16,652 bases of DNA. Source: Chloroflexota bacterium. Lineage in GTDB: Bacteria > Chloroflexota > Anaerolineae > J102. The notes under the pieces were generated by a model. It was not told where the DNA came from. It saw only the letters and a program-made list of their open reading frames with translations, and made no database searches. The stretch is taken from the NCBI GenBank assembly GCA_003353825.1, contig PIVW01000075.1, positions 1 to 16,652 of the forward strand, given 5' to 3'. The stretch's first letter is position 1. Each line of letters starts with the position of its first letter. The position numbers and the translations under genes are program-made. Of this stretch, positions 1 to 7,971 are shown piece after piece.

Positions 1-953
1 GGAAACCGCATACCTATCGCCCTAAAGTGTCGAGCGCATGTTGGTTTGCCAGATCGGGAGGTGGGGGCGGTGTTGCGCTGAAGTTCGGGTCGAAAGGGAT
101 GTTAAGTCTCTGGCGCAGATATCAAGCTGTCACATCCTTTCCGGCGGCGATGAGCGCATCTTTGCGTACCTCAGTCATTTCGAATTCAGTCGTCCCATAG
201 CCGAAAGCGGGCAACCCTCACCACCAGTTGCTCAAATGCTTCGATGGCGGCCCTATCGTGAGCCTGTGTGGCAGTGTTGATCAGTTTCTGCAGGCGTTTT
301 ATGGTCTCCAGATTCCCCACAGCGAACCCGTTAACATCCTGCGATTCAGGTGGAGCTGATTGTACGGGGAGGGATTCATCGATCAAGAATCCTATGACCT
401 CTTCAGATTGTTTTTCTCCCATAACTGCTATGACCTGAGGAGCGTCCGAAATAAATAACTCGATAGGAAAATTCGAGAGCATCCCGCCATCGACTATGGT
501 ATGTCCCCTGATATCGCTATCTCGATATTTTCCCCATTCAGCTTGCCATTCTACTTCCTGCCACAGCAGAGGCCCGCTCATTGACATGCGTGCCGCCCAA
601 ACCACGGGGCAACCAGGCGCCGTGGTTCGGTTCAGTACCAACATTCGGGCACCTGATGTATCGGCTGCAATAAGCGTCAATTCTCGGCCAGTCGCTTCAT
701 GCAACTCGGCAAAGGACATTTTGCTGTATTGGCGGGGGCGATCCTGGTCTTGACCCCGGTCCATATACTTTCGCATCCAGTCGAGAAAACTATCTGCAGC
801 GTACCAGCCACCACGTTCCAGAAACGAAAAGACTTTGAGAAAGCGATCGTCCGTTGCCATGAGCTGCAGAAGATGCTTGTCGATTTTACGCTCGGCAAAA
901 TCAGGAACCAGAGGGATATCTACATTGGCGAGGAACTTTCCCAAATTACTGTC

Positions 954-958
954 TAACA
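954..958. repeat. Target-site duplication, left copy (TAACA)
   Basis: This TAACA is matched by 1202-1206 on the other side of the MITE-like element. On the patatin strand it reads TGTTA and supplies part of the codons CTG TTA in the reconstructed gene. Confidence 0.7.
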
Positions 959-1201
959 CAGAACGTTCGCTCATTTTTCAGACTAAATCCAGAATTCGAG
1001 CCTCTTGACTAGAATTCGGCTCTCACAAGGCAATTTATTGTCAACTTGTGTGGTTGTTCATTCCCCAATTTGCTCTGATGAACGACGCATCTCGCAGTGT
1101 CGAAAATCAAATTCCTGTATATAGTAGCTTCAGTATTTTGCATACAACATATAGCGGTAAGTGAATTTGAGAAAGTGATCAAAAAATCAGCGAACGTCAA
1201 G
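959..1201. mobile_element. MITE-like non-autonomous element with terminal inverted repeats and 5-bp TSD
   Basis: The element is 243 bp and more AT-rich than its surroundings. Its left end (959-978) and the reverse complement of its right end (1182-1201) match at 16 of 20 positions, including an uninterrupted ACGTTCGCT followed after one mismatch by ATTTTT. It is flanked by the direct repeat TAACA at 954-958 and 1202-1206. Excision of the element plus one TAACA rejoins the patatin reading frame without a missing or extra base, which is strong internal evidence that the boundaries are right. No transposase-sized reading frame lies inside. The TSD length does not by itself identify the parent insertion sequence family. 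Confidence 0.8.
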
Positions 1202-1206
1202 TAACA
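1202..1206. repeat. Target-site duplication, right copy (TAACA)
   Basis: This is the partner of 954-958. It directly abuts the proposed right end of the inserted element, and keeping just one copy gives an uninterrupted patatin frame. Confidence 0.7.
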
Positions 1207-1445
1207 GGTCTTGTTCGCTGAATCCACCTGGTTTGCCTAAAAAAGTCTCAAACACTGAGCGTCCATCATCCGTTTTTTCCTTCAGAGCATCTTGTACTTC
1301 GTCTATCATGTAACCGGCAGCCAAAAACGTGGCTGTGATTGCACCGGCAGACGTTCCCATGAGGTGCCCAACTGATAGTCCCTCTGCCATATAGGCTTCG
1401 AGCGCTCCGACAAAGACCATCCCTCCAATTAGGTCAAGAATCTGT

Positions 1446-2276
1446 TCAGGCAGAGGGCGCAGCCGCCGAGAGCGTGCTAGCTTCGGTGACGGGTCTTGTA
1501 TCGATCCTCTCCGCTGTAGAGTATACCCTCAGATTGCCCTGCCGTAAATAGCCGACGATCGTGATGTTCCAGGCTTGGGCCAGGGCGACCGAGCGGCTGG
1601 TAGGCGAGGTGCGAGAGGCGATGACGGGCGCCCCCATTTTTGCAGCTTTCCCCAACATCTCTGAACTGATTCGTCCGGTCGTGATGATGATCCGGCCTTT
1701 GGTTTCGATCCCTTTCAGGAGCGCCAAACCCCATGATTTGTCGAGAGTGTTGTGCCTGCCCACATCTTCCGTTGCCAGCAATAGGGTGTCGGCAGTACAG
1801 ATTGCTGAGGCGTGGATGCCTCGAGTGATGGGATAAAGTACTTCGGCGGAACGCAACTGCCGGTAGAGTGCAACGATCTGATTGGGTGCAATAGGGTCAG
1901 ATGATGGTAGTGGCGATCTCTCGGCAGTTAGGTCGTCGAATGTGATGCCCCCCCCGCAGCCACTGGTTATGATCGTCCGTTCTGGTCTGACAAATTCCCT
2001 CTTGAGCCATACATCAACACAGGCGCCACTGTGCGATAATTCGATCAATTCGATGTCGTCAAGGCTGTCGATGAAACCCTCGGCCGCCAGGAAGCCCACT
2101 GCTAACGCCTCTTGATTGGAGGGGGTTGCCATTAGCGTCGCCAATTCCTGCCCATTGACATGAATACAGACCGCTGTTTCTTCGACGACCGCTGCGTCGA
2201 CATCTTCCCAACTGTTTTTTTGGAACAGACTGTAGGTGACCGGGACAGCACCCGGAGGTAGCGTTTGTGGCATCAC
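1446..2276 (-). CDS. fdhD: FdhD, formate dehydrogenase sulfurtransferase accessory protein
   Basis: FdhD moves sulfur from a cysteine desulfurase to the molybdenum cofactor, which formate dehydrogenases need for activity; it acts in the cytoplasm. The full-length match (about 276 aa) shows the family landmarks in order: an N-terminal PSNQEALAVGFLAAEGF, a TSGCGGG loop with the catalytic cysteine region, EDVGRHNTLDK, TTGRISSEMLGKAAKMGAPVIASRTSPTS, and a C-terminal NITIVGYLR. The loop has one cysteine rather than the CxxC of E. coli; single-cysteine versions are common in the family as I know it. The gene starts 7 bases after the stop of the catalytic-subunit gene, as GTG at 2276 or more likely ATG at 2273. 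This is a classic fdh-fdhD pairing and supports true formate dehydrogenase activity of the neighbour. The stop touches the patatin remnant. Confidence 0.95.
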   Translation of the reverse strand: MMPQTLPPGAVPVTYSLFQKNSWEDVDAAVVEETAVCIHVNGQELATLMATPSNQEALAVGFLAAEGFIDSLDDIELIELSHSGACVDVWLKREFVRPERTIITSGCGGGITFDDLTAERSPLPSSDPIAPNQIVALYRQLRSAEVLYPITRGIHASAICTADTLLLATEDVGRHNTLDKSWGLALLKGIETKGRIIITTGRISSEMLGKAAKMGAPVIASRTSPTSRSVALAQAWNITIVGYLRQGNLRVYSTAERIDTRPVTEASTLSAAAPSA

Positions 2277-2282
2277 ATCTCG

Positions 2283-4421
2283 CTAGTGCAGCGTAAGTTT
2301 CCAGTTATGTTCTTCAGCCACTTGCAGGGCCACGGCGGTATTTTTGAAGTCGGGGATTTTGGCACTGGGATCAAGCTCATCCAACGTGAGCAAATTGGCC
2401 GCCGCTTCGACATAATGAAACGGTAAAAAGATAGTGCCGATCGGCGAACGATCTGTCACCTTGGCCCTGGCAACGATCTCACCACGGCGTGAGGCAATCC
2501 GCACCAGATCCCCACTCACAATTGGGATCGTTTTGGCGTCGGTCGGGTTGATCTCCACTTCAGGTTCGGGTGCGATCTCATTTAGCGTGGAGCGTCGTGT
2601 CATCGTGCCACCATGCCAATGATAGAGCACACGGCCAGTAGAGAGGTTGAACGGGTAAGTGGCATCGGGCCTTTCTACCGGCGGCTTGAAGTCCATCTGC
2701 CAGAATTTGCCACGGCCGCTGGGCACGCCCTCCTCGAACAGGTAGAGTGTGCCGGGGTGCTCTTCATCATAACATGGATATTGTATGCCAACTTTGTCGA
2801 TGCGCTTGTAGGTAATCCCCCTGAAGTCTGCCGCAACCTGGCCTATCTCCTGCCAAACAGCCTCAGGACCGTCATAGTCCCAGCCCGGCGTAGTCACGAC
2901 ATCCAAACGTGCTTCGAGCCGCTGAGCAAGATCACAGATGATATCCATATCGGGCAGAGCTATGCCCGGAGGTGATAAAGCTGGCCGTACCCGCTGAACC
3001 CGACGTTCAGTATTGGTAAAGGTGCCCGCTTTTTCGGCAAAGCTGGCTGCGGGTAAGATCACATGGGCGTACAGGGCGGTTTCGTTGGCAAAGATATCCT
3101 GTACGACAATCAGATCGAGGTTCTCTAGCGAATGTCTGGCATGTTTGAGATGGGGCTCTGAGGTCATCGGATCCTCGCCCATGATATAAAAGGCACGGAT
3201 GTCACCACGTTCTGCCGCATGGACCATCTCGACGGCGGTGAGCCCGTTGTCGGGGTTCAGCCCTGTGCCCCAGGCAGCCTCGAATTTGGCCCGCACCTTG
3301 CCATCACTGACGGGCTGATAACCGGGATAGACATTGGGCAAGCCACCCACATCGGAACAACCCTGGACATTGTTCTGCCCTCGCAGTGGATTCAAACCCC
3401 CACCATATTTACCGATATTGCCACATAGCATGGCCAGGTTGACCAAGGCCGAGGCATTATCGGCGCCATGCGTGCTCTGGCTAATGCCCATCCCCCAGTA
3501 GAGCGCTGCGCTTTCAGCCTGCGCATACATGCGAGCGGCCTGTCGAATCAAGTCTGCGGGTACACCGCTAACTTCCTCGGCCCATGCCGGCGAAAAGGAT
3601 TCTAGAGATTGCGCATAGTCGTCGAAGCCTTCGGTGTGTTCCCTAATATAAGATTTATCGACAAGCCCCTCCTCGATGATTACATGAGCGATGGCCTGAA
3701 AAACCGCCACATCAGTGCCGGGGCGTTGCTGTATCCACAGTGTGGCAAAGTCAACCAACTCGATATGGCGAGGATCGATGACGATCAAGTTGGCGCCACG
3801 ATCAACCGCTTTTTTCAGGCTGAGGGCGATCACGGGATGGGCGAATGTCGTGTTAGAGCCGGTCACGATAAACGTTTGCAGATGCTCCATCTCGGTGATG
3901 CTGTTGGACATGGCCGAGGAGCCGATCGTCCGCATCAGCCCCGCCACAGAGCCTGCATGACAAAGACGGGCACAATGGTCGACGTTATTGGTCTTGAGGA
4001 TGCTACGTGCTAGCTTCTGAAAAAGATAGTTGTCTTCATTGGTGGCTTTGGCACAACAGAAGGCGCCAACCGCATCTTCCCCGGATTCTTGTACTATCCC
4101 AGCCAGCTTATCTGCAACCACCTCCAATGCTTGTTCCCAACTGACCTCACGATAATCCTCTTGCAAAGAATGAGCCTTACGCGCCTTAGCAAATGGCTCG
4201 CCCGGCCGGATATCTTTGCGCATGAGAGGGCGAGTCAAGCGCGTGGGGTGATGCACGAAATCGGTGCCAAATCGCCCCTTGACACATAACTGGCCATAAT
4301 TGGGCGCTAGATCAAAGTCTGTCGTCACCCGAAGGATTTTCTCATCTTTGATATTGAGCTGTATCTGGCAGCCAACCCCGCAAAAAGGGCAGGTGGTTGA
4401 GGTAATGCGGTCTGGTTTCAT
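2283..4421 (-). CDS. fdhA: Formate dehydrogenase catalytic (alpha) subunit, Mo/W-bis-MGD
   Basis: This is the catalytic subunit that oxidises formate to CO2 (or the reverse) at a molybdenum or tungsten bis-pterin site. From the ATG at 4421 the protein is about 712 aa. An N-terminal [4Fe-4S] site is formed by C11, C14, C18 and C56 (TTCPFCGVGC, then QLCVKG). The active-site pair is C154-H155 in DHCARLCHAGSVAG, so it is a cysteine, not selenocysteine, enzyme. Later landmarks are MGISQSTHG, GNIGKYGGGLNPLRGQNNVQG, MGEDPMTSEP, the ILPAASFAEKAGTFTNTERR segment, and a C-terminal molybdopterin-dinucleotide-binding domain. A TTG start at 4478 would add 19 residues, but those are translated from the heptamer repeat array, so I prefer 4421; no good Shine-Dalgarno precedes it. 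It lies between the iron-sulfur subunit and fdhD. It lacks the fused NuoG-like domain found in FdsA-type alpha subunits; that domain is the separate gene upstream. Confidence 0.93.
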   Translation of the reverse strand: MKPDRITSTTCPFCGVGCQIQLNIKDEKILRVTTDFDLAPNYGQLCVKGRFGTDFVHHPTRLTRPLMRKDIRPGEPFAKARKAHSLQEDYREVSWEQALEVVADKLAGIVQESGEDAVGAFCCAKATNEDNYLFQKLARSILKTNNVDHCARLCHAGSVAGLMRTIGSSAMSNSITEMEHLQTFIVTGSNTTFAHPVIALSLKKAVDRGANLIVIDPRHIELVDFATLWIQQRPGTDVAVFQAIAHVIIEEGLVDKSYIREHTEGFDDYAQSLESFSPAWAEEVSGVPADLIRQAARMYAQAESAALYWGMGISQSTHGADNASALVNLAMLCGNIGKYGGGLNPLRGQNNVQGCSDVGGLPNVYPGYQPVSDGKVRAKFEAAWGTGLNPDNGLTAVEMVHAAERGDIRAFYIMGEDPMTSEPHLKHARHSLENLDLIVVQDIFANETALYAHVILPAASFAEKAGTFTNTERRVQRVRPALSPPGIALPDMDIICDLAQRLEARLDVVTTPGWDYDGPEAVWQEIGQVAADFRGITYKRIDKVGIQYPCYDEEHPGTLYLFEEGVPSGRGKFWQMDFKPPVERPDATYPFNLSTGRVLYHWHGGTMTRRSTLNEIAPEPEVEINPTDAKTIPIVSGDLVRIASRRGEIVARAKVTDRSPIGTIFLPFHYVEAAANLLTLDELDPSAKIPDFKNTAVALQVAEEHNWKLTLH

Positions 4422-4427
4422 GGGATG

Positions 4428-4497
4428 CGTATTACGTGTTGCGTGTTGCGTGTTGACAATCCGCCTTTTGCCTTTCAACTTTTGCCTTTTGCCTTTT
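4428..4497. repeat. Phased heptamer tandem repeat array (AAAAGGC / CAACACG types)
   Basis: Read on the minus strand, the 70 bases divide exactly into ten 7-mers: AAAAGGC twice, AAAAGTT, GAAAGGC, AAAAGGC, GGATTGT, CAACACG three times and TAATACG. It ends 6 bases before the preferred fdhA start codon. The array supplies the last codons and the TGA stop of the upstream iron-sulfur gene. It resembles the short tandemly repeated repetitive heptamers known from cyanobacteria; similar arrays occur elsewhere in this window. Confidence 0.85.
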
Positions 4498-5149
4498 TAT
4501 TTTCTATCTCGCCCTTTCCTTTCAAAGCACCTGTAGGGCAGACGCCCACGCAGTTACCGCAAAAGACGCAACTGGTGTCGGGCATGCCATGTTCAAAAAA
4601 CGTGCCAATCTCGGTGTCGAAGCCTCGCTTGTTGAAGCCTAGTGCAAAGGTGTACTGCACATCTTCGGCGCAGACCTGTACACAGCGCCAACACAACACG
4701 CACTTGTCATAATCTCGGATATAAAAAGGATTGTCGTCCTTGACTTCAGCAAAGGTCCGCCGTTTGGCATCTTCTCCGAAACGGTTGGGATCGGCGTCGC
4801 TATTCTCGATCATCGCTTGAATTTCTGGTGCTTCGCTCAGATCGGTAGCCGAGGCCAGCATTTCTAGCAGGGTGCGGCGTGCACGATTCACACGACGCGA
4901 GCTGGTTTGGATGACGGCATCAGGCGCGACACTAGCTACACATGCAGGGACCAGGGTTCGGCTGCCACGCCACTCCACTGCGCAAACACGACACACGGCA
5001 TTGGCTGTGAGATGGTCGTGATAGCAGATTGTGGGAATGTCGATACCTGCTAATCGGGCCGCATCAAGGATCGTGCTATCAGCCGGTACTTTGATTGATT
5101 GGCCGTCGAGGGTGATCCAGACTTCTTGAATACTAGGGCTCATGGACAT
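4475..5149 (-). CDS. Iron-sulfur electron-transfer subunit (HoxU / NuoG N-terminal-like) of NAD-dependent formate dehydrogenase
   Basis: This 224-aa protein likely relays electrons between the formate dehydrogenase catalytic subunit and the NuoEF diaphorase. It has an N-terminal [2Fe-2S] ferredoxin domain with C42, C53, C56 and C70, then two [4Fe-4S] sites: C150/C153/C156/C160 ([13 protein letters not shown]) and C194/C197/C200/C204 ([14 protein letters not shown]). The extra His-Cys3 cluster found in NuoG between these domains is not visible; the segment at about 95-135 has no cysteine. The last residues (KKAKGKS) and the stop come from the heptamer array, so the ancestral C-terminus probably ended earlier. 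It starts 42 bases after the nuoF stop. The start may be 5149 or the ATG at 5143; neither has a clear Shine-Dalgarno. HydC/HoxU or FdhB-type names would also fit. Confidence 0.9.
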   Translation of the reverse strand: MSMSPSIQEVWITLDGQSIKVPADSTILDAARLAGIDIPTICYHDHLTANAVCRVCAVEWRGSRTLVPACVASVAPDAVIQTSSRRVNRARRTLLEMLASATDLSEAPEIQAMIENSDADPNRFGEDAKRRTFAEVKDDNPFYIRDYDKCVLCWRCVQVCAEDVQYTFALGFNKRGFDTEIGTFFEHGMPDTSCVFCGNCVGVCPTGALKGKGEIENKKAKGKS

Positions 5150-5191
5150 TGCATTATGCTACGATAGCTTGAAATATATTGGATCGATACG

Positions 5192-6454
5192 CTACTGTCT
5201 GTAATCAAAGCGACTAAACTCGCCTTTGACTTCGTCATATTCGAAGCGCTCCAATGCAGTTAGGATGGCTGCGGAAGCTGTTTGTCCCAGGCCGCATATA
5301 CTGGCATCGGCCATGGTCTTTCCAACGTCAGTCAACAGCATGAGGTCACCAGCACGTGTCTTGTTGGCGGCTATGCGATCCACGATTTCCTTCTGCCTTT
5401 GAGTACCCAACTGGCAGGGATAACATTTGCCGCAAGATTCATGCGCGAAAAAATGAGCGATGCGCTTGAGCACAGGTTTCATATCGACAGAGGTATCGAA
5501 CACCATGACAACACCCGAACCGAGTGCTGCATCGATTTCGCGTAGTGAGGCGAAGTCAAGATTGACGTCAAGGGCATCGGCTGTCACAAACATGCCGGCT
5601 GCTCCACCCAGGAGAACGCCGCCCAACTGGCCGCTGCCGCTGACACCACCTCCAGAGTCGTAGATGAGATCTCGCAGCGGGGTACCCATGGGTGCTTCGA
5701 CAAGGCCGGGTTTACGAATTCTGCCTGAGAGACAGAACAGTTTTGGCCCAGGCGAGTCTTCAGGACCAACATCCTTGAACCAGTTGGGACCTCGCAGCAC
5801 TAATGGCAACACACAGAGCAAAGTCTCCACGTTGTTGATCAGGGTAGGGCAGTCGAACACACCTGCTTGAGTCGGGTATGGCGGTTTGATACGAGGAAAT
5901 CCCCTCTTACCTTCAATACTTTCGAATAAGGCCGTTTCCTCACCGCAGATGTAGGCACCGGCGCCTTTGCGTATCTCGATATTGAGATTAGCACCTGATC
6001 CCAAGATATCACGGCCGAGATAACCCGCCTGGTAACACGAATTAAGCGCAGATTGCACTCTTTCTATGGCCAGTGGATATTCGCCCCGGATGTAGATAAA
6101 TCCCTGTTCGGCGCCCGTTGCAAATCCAGCGATGATCAGTCCTTCGATCAAAGAAAAGGGATCACCCTCCAACATGATACGGTCTTTGAAGGTGCCGGGT
6201 TCTGATTCGTCAGCATTGGCAATCACATATTTTGGCCCTGGTTCTTCGCTGACAGCCTTCCACTTGATCCCGGCAGGAAAAGCGGCGCCGCCTCGACCCA
6301 ACACATGGGCCTGACGCATGATCTCGATCAGCCGTTCTGGACCCAAATCGATGGCCCGACCCAGCGCTTCAAATCCGCCGTGACCCTCGTAGTCTCGCAG
6401 GCTGATAGGGTCGATCTTATTCAACCTCGCCGTCAGAACCGTTTGATAGCTCAT
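5192..6454 (-). CDS. nuoF: NuoF-like NADH-binding flavoprotein (diaphorase large subunit)
   Basis: This 420-aa subunit holds FMN, the NAD(H) site and one [4Fe-4S] cluster, and would pass electrons from the iron-sulfur subunit to NAD+. It has GRGGAAFPAGIKW at 53-65 and NADESEPGTFKDR at 80-92 (FMN/NAD site), GAGAYICGEETAL near 164-176, and the cluster ligands C341, C344, C347 (ESCGKCYPCQLGT) and C387. It is the short form: it lacks the N-terminal thioredoxin-like domain and the C-terminal extra ferredoxin domain of HydB-type bifurcating subunits, so simple NAD reduction is more likely than electron bifurcation. The ATG overlaps the nuoE stop (ATGA), implying translational coupling. As part of an fdh operon it matches FdsB-type subunits rather than respiratory complex I; no membrane subunits are nearby. 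Confidence 0.95.
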   Translation of the reverse strand: MSYQTVLTARLNKIDPISLRDYEGHGGFEALGRAIDLGPERLIEIMRQAHVLGRGGAAFPAGIKWKAVSEEPGPKYVIANADESEPGTFKDRIMLEGDPFSLIEGLIIAGFATGAEQGFIYIRGEYPLAIERVQSALNSCYQAGYLGRDILGSGANLNIEIRKGAGAYICGEETALFESIEGKRGFPRIKPPYPTQAGVFDCPTLINNVETLLCVLPLVLRGPNWFKDVGPEDSPGPKLFCLSGRIRKPGLVEAPMGTPLRDLIYDSGGGVSGSGQLGGVLLGGAAGMFVTADALDVNLDFASLREIDAALGSGVVMVFDTSVDMKPVLKRIAHFFAHESCGKCYPCQLGTQRQKEIVDRIAANKTRAGDLMLLTDVGKTMADASICGLGQTASAAILTALERFEYDEVKGEFSRFDYRQ

Positions 6455-6939
6455 TGGATTCCCCGCAGAAACTTGGGTATTGAATCCACTTTTACATGGC
6501 CGTGATCTTGGTCATCTATCATCAGAAATGGCGCCTGTTCGCAGCGCCCCAGGCAGGGATGTATCTCCAGCGTCCATTGGCCATCCGCTGTGGTGCCACT
6601 GCCTTGCGCCAGTCCTAACTGTTTGGCACAGGCTTTGACAATATGTTCGCTCCCGGCCAGATAACAGGGCATATCGTCACACACTCTGATGATCCGCCTG
6701 CCTATGGGTTTGCTGTAAAAAAGTTCGTAAAACTCGATTACATTGTGAATCTGAATCAGGGGAACGCTCAGACTTTTACTGATGCTCGTGCAGGTTGCTT
6801 CGTCCAACCAGCGTGTGATTGCCTGAACATCGTGTAGACAGGGTAAGAGCGCCTGGCTGCCTTGACCACGGTATCGTCTCAAAACCCTGCTCAGGGCTTC
6901 GTTTTCGGTTGGCGTCAATATTTGTTCTGTCTGCGGCAT
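6451..6939 (-). CDS. nuoE: NuoE-like [2Fe-2S] thioredoxin-fold subunit
   Basis: This 162-aa protein is the small diaphorase subunit that partners NuoF. The [2Fe-2S] ligands are visible as C87-x4-C92 (VCDDMPCYLAG) and C129-x3-C133 (PCLGRCEQAP). An N-terminal helical region contains VIEFYELFYSKP, the usual segment before the thioredoxin-like fold. A Shine-Dalgarno (AGGA) sits about 8 bases before the ATG. The stop overlaps the nuoF start. In this setting it corresponds to FdsG of NAD-dependent formate dehydrogenases. It lies 48 bases downstream of metF in the same direction, so it is probably on the same transcript. Confidence 0.95.
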   Translation of the reverse strand: MPQTEQILTPTENEALSRVLRRYRGQGSQALLPCLHDVQAITRWLDEATCTSISKSLSVPLIQIHNVIEFYELFYSKPIGRRIIRVCDDMPCYLAGSEHIVKACAKQLGLAQGSGTTADGQWTLEIHPCLGRCEQAPFLMIDDQDHGHVKVDSIPKFLRGIQ

Positions 6940-6987
6940 GCTGGATTCCTAACTGAGCAGCGGATTAAAAATTGGTGTCTGGCAAAG

Positions 6988-7971
6988 CTAGTTTGCGATC
7001 ACACGAGGCCGGGCTAGCTCGCTGGGTGAGGGAGCATCAAGTGGGCGGTGGCGGGGCAACAATCCCACAGCCTCTACGATCCCGGCGACCAATTCTTCTT
7101 GGCGATAGGCCATCAGGTGTATGCCTGCGACACCTTCGATTTCCCGTACCTGTTCGATAATCTCAATACAGATTTGTTTGCCTTCAGCAACTTTCAAGCC
7201 TTTGGGTGTCTTACGTAAGCGATCGACGATCTCGTCGGGGATAACGATACCTGGTACTTTGCTGCGCATAAATTCGGCCGCTTTGTCAGAGCGCAATGGG
7301 CCAACCCCCACCAGGATATGCACTCTCTCGTGCAAGCTCATATCTCGGACCTGTTTCATAAACTGTCGAAAGCGAGGGACATCGTAACAATACTGGGTTT
7401 GTATGAAATTCGCCCCCGCCTCAATTTTTTTTGCGAGACGCAAAGGCCGCCAGTCATAGGGGGGAACGAAGGGATTGGAAGCGGCGCCCAGAAAGACACG
7501 GGGGGGCTTCGTCAGCTTACGCCCGATCAAGAACATGCTTTTATCGCGCATGATCGCAGCCGTGCGCAGTAGTTGTATGGCGTCCAGATCAAAGACGCGC
7601 TTCGCCTGGGGTTGGTCGCCGACGGTTACGTCATCGCCGGTGAGACAGACATTGCGCACTCCCATAGCGGCAGCGCCTAGTAGATCTCCCCGCATGGCAA
7701 TGCGGTTACGATCACGACAGGACATCTGCAAGACCGGCTCGTAACCCGCCCGCACTAGCAGTGCACAGATGGCTACACTGGACATATGACAGTTTGCGCC
7801 CGATCCATCGGTGGCGTTGATGGCATCACATGCCTGCGATAGCACAACGGCAGCATCATACACCTCTTGTGGATCAGCACTGTCGGGCGGGTTCAGTTCG
7901 GCGGTGACGGCAAAACGGCCGGTGCGAAGGACGCGTTCGAGTCTGGATCCGGCAATAGTGTCGTCGGTCAT
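6988..7971 (-). CDS. metF: Methylenetetrahydrofolate reductase MetF
   Basis: This 327-aa TIM-barrel flavoprotein interconverts 5-methyl-THF and 5,10-methylene-THF. Landmarks are AVTAELNPPDSAD with the general-acid Glu25, NATDGSGAN around residue 55, LQMSCRDRN at 81-89, CLTGDD at 109-114 and the barrel strand GANFIQTQYCYD. The ATG overlaps the metV stop (ATGA). Pairing with MetV is typical of acetogen-like MetF/MetV enzymes that are not simple NADH-linked E. coli-type reductases. In this operon, downstream of corrinoid methyl-transfer genes and upstream of formate dehydrogenase, it most likely runs in the oxidative direction. The C-terminal tail after residue 305 is low-complexity and proline-rich. 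Confidence 0.93.
   Translation of the reverse strand: MTDDTIAGSRLERVLRTGRFAVTAELNPPDSADPQEVYDAAVVLSQACDAINATDGSGANCHMSSVAICALLVRAGYEPVLQMSCRDRNRIAMRGDLLGAAAMGVRNVCLTGDDVTVGDQPQAKRVFDLDAIQLLRTAAIMRDKSMFLIGRKLTKPPRVFLGAASNPFVPPYDWRPLRLAKKIEAGANFIQTQYCYDVPRFRQFMKQVRDMSLHERVHILVGVGPLRSDKAAEFMRSKVPGIVIPDEIVDRLRKTPKGLKVAEGKQICIEIIEQVREIEGVAGIHLMAYRQEELVAGIVEAVGLLPRHRPLDAPSPSELARPRVIAN

Larger units (their letters stand above)
186..1441 (-). pseudogene. Patatin-like phospholipase, 5'-truncated and split by a small mobile element
   Basis: Two minus-strand reading frames together make one patatin-family serine lipase/acyl hydrolase. The upstream part (about 1441-1187) carries the nucleophile elbow GTSAG after VGALEAY. 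The downstream part (974-186) carries SFLERGGWYAADSFLDW, SFAELHEATGRELT and the catalytic-Asp motif DGGMLSNFP, so a Ser-Asp dyad would be present in the intact protein. The frames are separated by the insert at 959-1201. Deleting 959-1206 joins them in frame through GFSEQDLLDSNLG, which reads like an ordinary family member. The 5' end is also damaged: the expected GGGxxG oxyanion motif is reduced to IGGMVFVG, and the frame runs back into the end of fdhD without a convincing start. The first ATG (1420) lies after the glycine motif. I therefore call a pseudogene. Substrate is unknown. Confidence 0.85.

Noticed and set aside
122..178. 18-codon minus-strand reading frame just downstream of the patatin remnant
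   Set aside because: Very short, no Shine-Dalgarno, no recognisable sequence; not better than chance.
1009..1227. 72-aa minus-strand reading frame across the MITE
   Set aside because: It starts in the patatin part in another frame and runs through the insert; no family resemblance, explained by the element and its host gene.
4422..4478. Upstream TTG start for the formate dehydrogenase catalytic subunit
   Set aside because: The extra 19 residues are translated tandem repeats; the ATG at 4421 directly precedes the conserved cysteine motif.
5192..6939. Respiratory complex I locus
   Set aside because: Only NuoE and NuoF homologues are present, with no membrane or quinone-module genes, and the fdh neighbours fit an NAD-dependent formate dehydrogenase instead.
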